Part shown: piece by piece, positions 6,579-9,837 of the stretch
Position numbering within the stretch: the first letter of the stretch is position 1
Layout of the letters: every line of letters starts with the position of its first letter
Notes under the pieces: generated by a model
Database searches by the model: none
What the model was told of the DNA's origin: nothing
Seen by the model: only the letters and a program-made list of their open reading frames with translations
Translations under genes and position numbers: made by a program
Assembly (NCBI GenBank): GCA_014584635.1
Contig: JACTML010000214.1
Coordinates: 1-9,837, forward strand
Direction: 5' to 3'
DNA length: 9,837 nucleotides
Source: Nitrosomonas eutropha
GTDB taxonomy: Bacteria; Pseudomonadota; Gammaproteobacteria; Burkholderiales; Nitrosomonadaceae

Positions 6579-7424
6579 ATGAGTAAATTGCAAAATCTTC
6601 TTCAAGAAAAGCGCCCATTGATCATGGGGGTGATTAATGTCACCCCCGATTCTTTTTCCGACGGTGGGCATTTTGATACCACCAGAAAAGCGACAGAACA
6701 GGTAGAACGTTTGGTGCAGGAAGGAGCGGATATTCTTGATATTGGAGGAGAATCTACCCGTCCCGGAAGCCGGTCTGTCGGGGCGAATGAAGAGTTGTCG
6801 CGAGTCATGCCAGTGATAGAGTTCGCGTTGAGTATGAATATCCCGGTTTCGGTTGATACTTCCAAGCCGGAAGTCATGCGGGTTGCGATTGATGCCGGAG
6901 TAACCCTGGTGAATGATACCAATGCGCTGCAGGCGCCAAGGGCTCTGGAAATTGTTGCGAACAGCTCCGTCATGACTTGCCTTATGCATATGCAGGGCAA
7001 TCCTGAGACCATGCAGCTTAATCCGCACTATTCGGATGTGGTTGCTGAGGTTATGAGCTTTCTGAAGCAGCGTGTTGCATCGGCAATAGCGGCCGGGATT
7101 GCACGTGACCGAATCATTGTTGACCCAGGTTTTGGTTTTGGCAAAACACTGGCACACAATCTTGCCCTGCTGCATCAGCTGGATAAAATTGCTGCCATGG
7201 GATGGCCCGTTATGGCCGGGCTTTCACGTAAATCCATGCTGGGAACGATTACAGGGAATGCAGTTGATAATCGTGTACATGCCAGTGTAGCGGCTGCTCT
7301 TCTGGCTGTAGGGCAGGGAGCCAGGATTGTGCGCGTGCATGATGTCAAAGCGACTCGTGATGCCTTTTCTGTATTTGCAGCAATGGATCGTATTGATCCG
7401 GGATTTCTGAAGAACCCTTCATAG
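6579..7424 (+). CDS. folP: Dihydropteroate synthase FolP
   Basis: 281 aa TIM-barrel enzyme that condenses 6-hydroxymethyl-7,8-dihydropterin pyrophosphate with p-aminobenzoate to dihydropteroate, a folate step and the sulfonamide target. Seen: MGVINVTPDSFSDGG (16-30) with N20 and the flexible pABA loop, DIGGESTRPGS (54-64), PVSVDTSKPEVM with the pterin-site Asp, VNDTNA (the Asn-Asp motif), DPGFGFGKT, GLSRKSMLG with the conserved SRK, and RVHDV near the end. All key positions are intact and length is normal. ATG 6579 gives the usual short leader before the first motif. No Shine-Dalgarno is visible: the bases just before the ATG are the terminator T tract and CTTGCCAAA. An internal start at Met16 would cut the first strand and is unlikely. 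glmM follows after 330 bp, the common folP-glmM pairing. Confidence 0.97.
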   Translation: MSKLQNLLQEKRPLIMGVINVTPDSFSDGGHFDTTRKATEQVERLVQEGADILDIGGESTRPGSRSVGANEELSRVMPVIEFALSMNIPVSVDTSKPEVMRVAIDAGVTLVNDTNALQAPRALEIVANSSVMTCLMHMQGNPETMQLNPHYSDVVAEVMSFLKQRVASAIAAGIARDRIIVDPGFGFGKTLAHNLALLHQLDKIAAMGWPVMAGLSRKSMLGTITGNAVDNRVHASVAAALLAVGQGARIVRVHDVKATRDAFSVFAAMDRIDPGFLKNPS

Positions 7425-7754
7425 TAAAAACTTCTGCGTGAATTCCATATAGTTATGCATACGTGTTTTATGAGATGGAATGCAAAGCGAATGCAGCAGT
7501 GAATGACAGGTTTTCTCGCAATGCATCCAGCGTTGCAGATCGCTCTATAAAATCCGTATCTCAAGAAGTAATCCAGCGAGCCAATCATTTGAAATTGTAT
7601 GATGATCAATATCGGAGTCTTATAATGGCATGACGATTGAATAACTGGTAGATGTAAATCTGACGGGTATTTGTGACCGTAAGCCATGAATCGGGCGAAG
7701 GTCTGATTTGATTAAATATTCCAATTTGAAATTTGACAAGGAAGCGATGCGGAT
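7425..7754 (+). other. folP-glmM intergenic region (330 bp)
   Basis: This is the longest gap in the window. It holds no recognisable gene or RNA family. Visible are: an open frame of 52 codons, ATG 7475 to TGA 7633, with no clear Shine-Dalgarno and no family I recognise; a perfect TATAAT at 7621-7626, lying at the end of that frame, without a good -35; a weak nested fold with GACC/GGTC (7675-7678/7700-7703) enclosing GCC/GGC (7683-7685/7694-7696) in the presumed glmM leader; and a 7-bp inverted repeat ATTCCAT/ATGGAAT (7442-7448/7475-7481) with a 26-nt loop. There is no T-tailed hairpin to end folP. Most likely it is the promoter and leader of glmM. Confidence 0.5.
7621..7626 (+). promoter_or_regulatory. 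Candidate -10 box for glmM
   Basis: TATAAT matches the sigma-70 -10 consensus exactly, but at 16-18 bp upstream nothing resembles TTGACA; TTGTAT (7595-7600) would need a 20-bp spacer. If used, the transcript would start near 7633 with a leader of about 120 nt before glmM. Confidence 0.3.
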
Positions 7755-9122
7755 ATGAAGAGAAAATATTTTGGTACAGATGGCGTTCGTGGAAAGGTGG
7801 GTGAATTTCCGATTACGCCTGATTTTTTCTTGCGTCTGGGCTATGCTGTTGGCAAGGTATTGCTTGCTTCTGACTGGAAACTCACTACAGACAAACGGCC
7901 AACCATTCTTATAGGAAAAGATACGCGAATATCCGGTTATATGCTGGAATCTGCACTGGAAGCAGGTTTTTCAGCGGCAGGAGTGGATGTGGTTCTGTCC
8001 GGCCCGCTGCCAACGCCGGCAGTAGCTTATCTGGTTCGAGCCCTGCGTATTCAGGCAGGAGCGGTTATTTCCGCTTCGCATAATCCATTTGATGATAATG
8101 GTATAAAGTTTTTTTCTTCCGAAGGCTTAAAGCTACCGGATAGCATGGAGCTCCAGATTGAAGCCGAGCTGGATTCTCCCCTGACAGTAACTGCTTCTAC
8201 CAAACTGGGGAGAGTGCATCGTCTCAATGATGAAGAGGGGCGATATATTGAATTCTGCAAAAGTACCTTTCCGAATCAGCTGGATTTGCGTGGCTTGAAA
8301 ATTGTGGTTGACTGTGCCAACGGTGCGGATTATCGGATTGCCGGGCATGTTATGCATGAATTGGGGGCGGATGTTATTACCATTCATGCCAATCCGGATG
8401 GATTCAACATCAATCATGAATGTGGCGCAACCCATATCAAGACGCTACAAAGTGAAGTTTTGCGACATAGTGCGGATCTTGGCATTGCCGTGGATGGTGA
8501 TGGTGATCGGGTACTCATGGTCAGCGGAGAAGGCGTGGTGTACGATGGAGACAGCTTGGCCTACATTATTGCCAGACATCGTCAGCAGCGCGGTGTGCTG
8601 CAGGGAGGCGTGGTTGGCACGCTTATGACCAATCTGGCGGTTGAACAGGCGTTTGAGCGATTCGGCATTCCGTTTATTCGGGCAAATGTCGGGGATCGCT
8701 ATGTTTCCGAGCTGCTGCAACAGAACGACTGGTATTTGGGAGCGGAGAATTCCGGCCATATCATCTGCCGTGACAAGCATACGACGGGTGACGGGATTAT
8801 TTCAGCTCTCCAGGTTTTGCATGCATTGCGGGATACAGGGTTGACGTTTGCTGATTTGATGCGTGATGTTACTTTCTTTCCTCAGCGGTTAATTAATGTG
8901 AAGGTTTCCAGGGAATTTGATTTCCAGAATAATCAGATGGTGGAAGCATGCAAAAATGAAGCTGAACAGGCGTTGGGAAGTAATGGACGTATTCTGCTGC
9001 GTGCTTCCGGTACCGAACCGTTGATCAGGGTGATGGTAGAAGGTAAAGAGCTCCAGCAAATTGAATACTGGGCTGGAAAGATTGCCGAAACAATTCAGCA
9101 GCAGGCCGCTGCTGTCGACTGA
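7755..9122 (+). CDS. glmM: Phosphoglucosamine mutase GlmM
   Basis: 455 aa, slightly longer than E. coli GlmM (445). It converts glucosamine-6-phosphate to glucosamine-1-phosphate, the precursor of UDP-GlcNAc for peptidoglycan and lipopolysaccharide. All four signature regions of the alpha-D-phosphohexomutase family are present: opening KYFGTDGVRG (4-13), phosphoserine loop SASHNP (106-111) with S108 as the phosphorylated serine, magnesium loop DGDGDR (247-252), sugar-binding GAENSGH (329-335) with E331 and S333, and phosphate-binding RASGTEP (416-422). The insertion around residues 39-49 explains part of the extra length. AAGGAAG (7738-7744) is the Shine-Dalgarno, about 10 bases before the ATG and a little far. 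It follows folP on the same strand but with its own long leader. Confidence 0.98.
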   Translation: MKRKYFGTDGVRGKVGEFPITPDFFLRLGYAVGKVLLASDWKLTTDKRPTILIGKDTRISGYMLESALEAGFSAAGVDVVLSGPLPTPAVAYLVRALRIQAGAVISASHNPFDDNGIKFFSSEGLKLPDSMELQIEAELDSPLTVTASTKLGRVHRLNDEEGRYIEFCKSTFPNQLDLRGLKIVVDCANGADYRIAGHVMHELGADVITIHANPDGFNINHECGATHIKTLQSEVLRHSADLGIAVDGDGDRVLMVSGEGVVYDGDSLAYIIARHRQQRGVLQGGVVGTLMTNLAVEQAFERFGIPFIRANVGDRYVSELLQQNDWYLGAENSGHIICRDKHTTGDGIISALQVLHALRDTGLTFADLMRDVTFFPQRLINVKVSREFDFQNNQMVEACKNEAEQALGSNGRILLRASGTEPLIRVMVEGKELQQIEYWAGKIAETIQQQAAAVD

Positions 9123-9224
9123 TGGATGCTGAAATATTTTTTCAAGGTTTGCAATGTGTTCTATCTGGTTCTGTCGGATATTGATTGTATTTGTGAGAAA
9201 GTAATTCACGGTATTTTTCTGGAT

Positions 9225-9239
9225 TCCTGGAAACCAGGA
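9225..9239 (+). promoter_or_regulatory. Hairpin covering the Shine-Dalgarno of the phosphate-binding protein gene
   Basis: TCCTGG (9225-9230) and CCAGGA (9234-9239) form a perfect 6-bp stem with an AAA loop. The AGGA at 9236-9239, eight bases before ATG 9248, is the only plausible Shine-Dalgarno and lies wholly in the 3' arm. The pairing is certain on paper; a regulatory effect is inference. The rest of 9123-9247 shows no terminator for glmM with a GC-rich stem and no good promoter. Confidence 0.5.
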
Positions 9240-9247
9240 TAGCTATC

Positions 9248-9837
9248 ATGCAAAAAAAATTATTGAAATTTTGGAACAGAATCGGGATATTGATTCTGGT
9301 TCTTGTTTTTACAGGAGGGTGTGGCAATCATGTTCAAACCAGGCCTCTGATCAAGATTGGTGGATCAAGTACGGTTTTTCCGGTCATAGAAGCGGTGGCG
9401 GAAGACTTTCAGATAGCCCGGAAAGGAACAGTGATGGTAACCGTCGGTATTTCCGGTACGGGTGGAGGATTCAAGAAATTTTGCCGGGATGAAATCGATA
9501 TTGTGAGTGCATCTCGTCCTATCCTGTCGTCTGAAATGGAGCAATGTCGCAAAAGCGGAGTGCAGTATATCGAAATGCCAATTGCGCTGGATGCTTTAAC
9601 GATTGCGGTTAATCCTGAAAATGACTGGATCAGCTCCATGACAGTTGCTGAACTGAAAAAAATATGGGAGCCGGCAGCACAGGAAAAAATATTAAACTGG
9701 AATCAGATCAATCCAGCCTGGCCCGACGCTAAAATTAAACTGTTTGGTGCAGGCGCAGATTCAGGTACCTTTGACTACTTCACTGAAGCTATTGTTGGCA
9801 AGGCGAAATCAAGCCGGGGAGATTTTACCGCGTCAGA
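9248..9837 (+). CDS. pstS: PstS/SphX-like phosphate-binding lipoprotein (3' end outside window)
   Basis: 196 codons are visible, running off the right edge. The N-terminus is a lipoprotein-type signal: basic start, hydrophobic stretch about 12-21, then TGGC with C25 as the probable lipidated cysteine (the -3 residue is Thr, an imperfect lipobox). The mature part is a periplasmic substrate-binding protein of the PstS family: IGGSSTVFP near the start and GISGTGGGFKKFC, both expected phosphate contacts, SASRPI, then LDALTIAVNP and GADSGTFDYF. The SRPI...EMEQC and LDALTIAVNP features look like the SphX type rather than classical E. coli PstS. It should capture phosphate for a PstCAB importer, likely encoded beyond the edge. 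ATG 9248 is chosen for its Shine-Dalgarno AGGA and because it yields the full signal. Phosphate specificity is inferred from family; the exact subtype is unsure. Confidence 0.85.
   Translation, partial: MQKKLLKFWNRIGILILVLVFTGGCGNHVQTRPLIKIGGSSTVFPVIEAVAEDFQIARKGTVMVTVGISGTGGGFKKFCRDEIDIVSASRPILSSEMEQCRKSGVQYIEMPIALDALTIAVNPENDWISSMTVAELKKIWEPAAQEKILNWNQINPAWPDAKIKLFGAGADSGTFDYFTEAIVGKAKSSRGDFTAS

Noticed and set aside
6426..7175. Long minus-strand open frame (about 249 codons) across the ftsH end, terminator and folP start
   Set aside because: It lies antisense to two certain genes and through a terminator; its His/Arg/Asn-rich composition shows no domain. It is a shadow of strong codon bias.
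7747..7758. Mini-frame ATGCGGATATGA overlapping the glmM start
   Set aside because: Only three codons; most likely chance, although its ATG is as close to the Shine-Dalgarno as the glmM ATG.
9129..9144. Weak TGAAA/TTTCA hairpin after glmM as terminator
   Set aside because: The stem is only five AT-rich pairs with no GC core; it would not be a convincing intrinsic terminator.
9171..9188. Possible Pho box (CTGTC...TGATTGT) before the phosphate-binding protein gene
   Set aside because: The first half matches CTGTC and the spacer is AT-rich, but the second half matches the CTGTCAT repeat at only two positions.

Overview
The window looks like ordinary chromosomal DNA of a beta-proteobacterium, most plausibly a Nitrosomonas-like ammonia oxidiser. 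The strongest clue is the gene order yhbY (divergent) - rlmE - ftsH - folP - glmM - phosphate-binding protein, a typical beta-proteobacterial housekeeping block. Moderate GC content, beta-type FtsH and GlmM sequences and a Cam-type gamma carbonic anhydrase agree with this. The genus is an inference from style and gene order, not from a database match.

Layout. Positions 1-1394 (minus strand) hold a two-gene unit: a gamma-class carbonic anhydrase followed 3 bp later by a YbbO-like short-chain dehydrogenase whose last few codons lie outside the window. Diverging from it after only 30 bp is a plus-strand pair at 1425-2486: a thioredoxin-type glutathione peroxidase and an AAG-family 3-methyladenine DNA glycosylase, closed by a clear hairpin terminator at 2538-2569. 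Converging on that terminator is a minus-strand group: yhbY (3855-3475), then two small proteins, each made of a CBS-domain pair, whose genes overlap by 4 bp (3385-2595). From 3890 on everything is on the plus strand: rlmE, ftsH, a second strong terminator, folP, a 330-bp gap, glmM, and the start of a PstS/SphX-like phosphate-binding lipoprotein running off the right edge.

How the genes fit together. YhbY (50S assembly) and RlmE (23S rRNA 2'-O-methylation) are two ribosome-maturation genes read divergently from a 34-bp gap. FtsH is the membrane AAA+ quality-control protease, FolP makes dihydropteroate for folate, and GlmM makes glucosamine-1-phosphate for peptidoglycan and LPS. The glutathione peroxidase and AAG glycosylase form a small damage-defence unit. 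The carbonic anhydrase would interconvert CO2 and bicarbonate, which would suit an autotroph. The CBS pair probably senses adenine nucleotides, but no effector partner is visible.

I see no tRNA, rRNA, CRISPR array, insertion sequence, prophage or toxin-antitoxin module. I did not find a convincing new biological system. The points most worth a second look are small and regulatory: a hairpin that buries the Shine-Dalgarno of the phosphate-binding protein gene, a strong terminator placed directly in front of folP, which itself lacks a Shine-Dalgarno, the overlapping CBS-only gene pair with an inverted repeat over its candidate promoter, and the folP-glmM gap with its unexplained 52-codon open frame.
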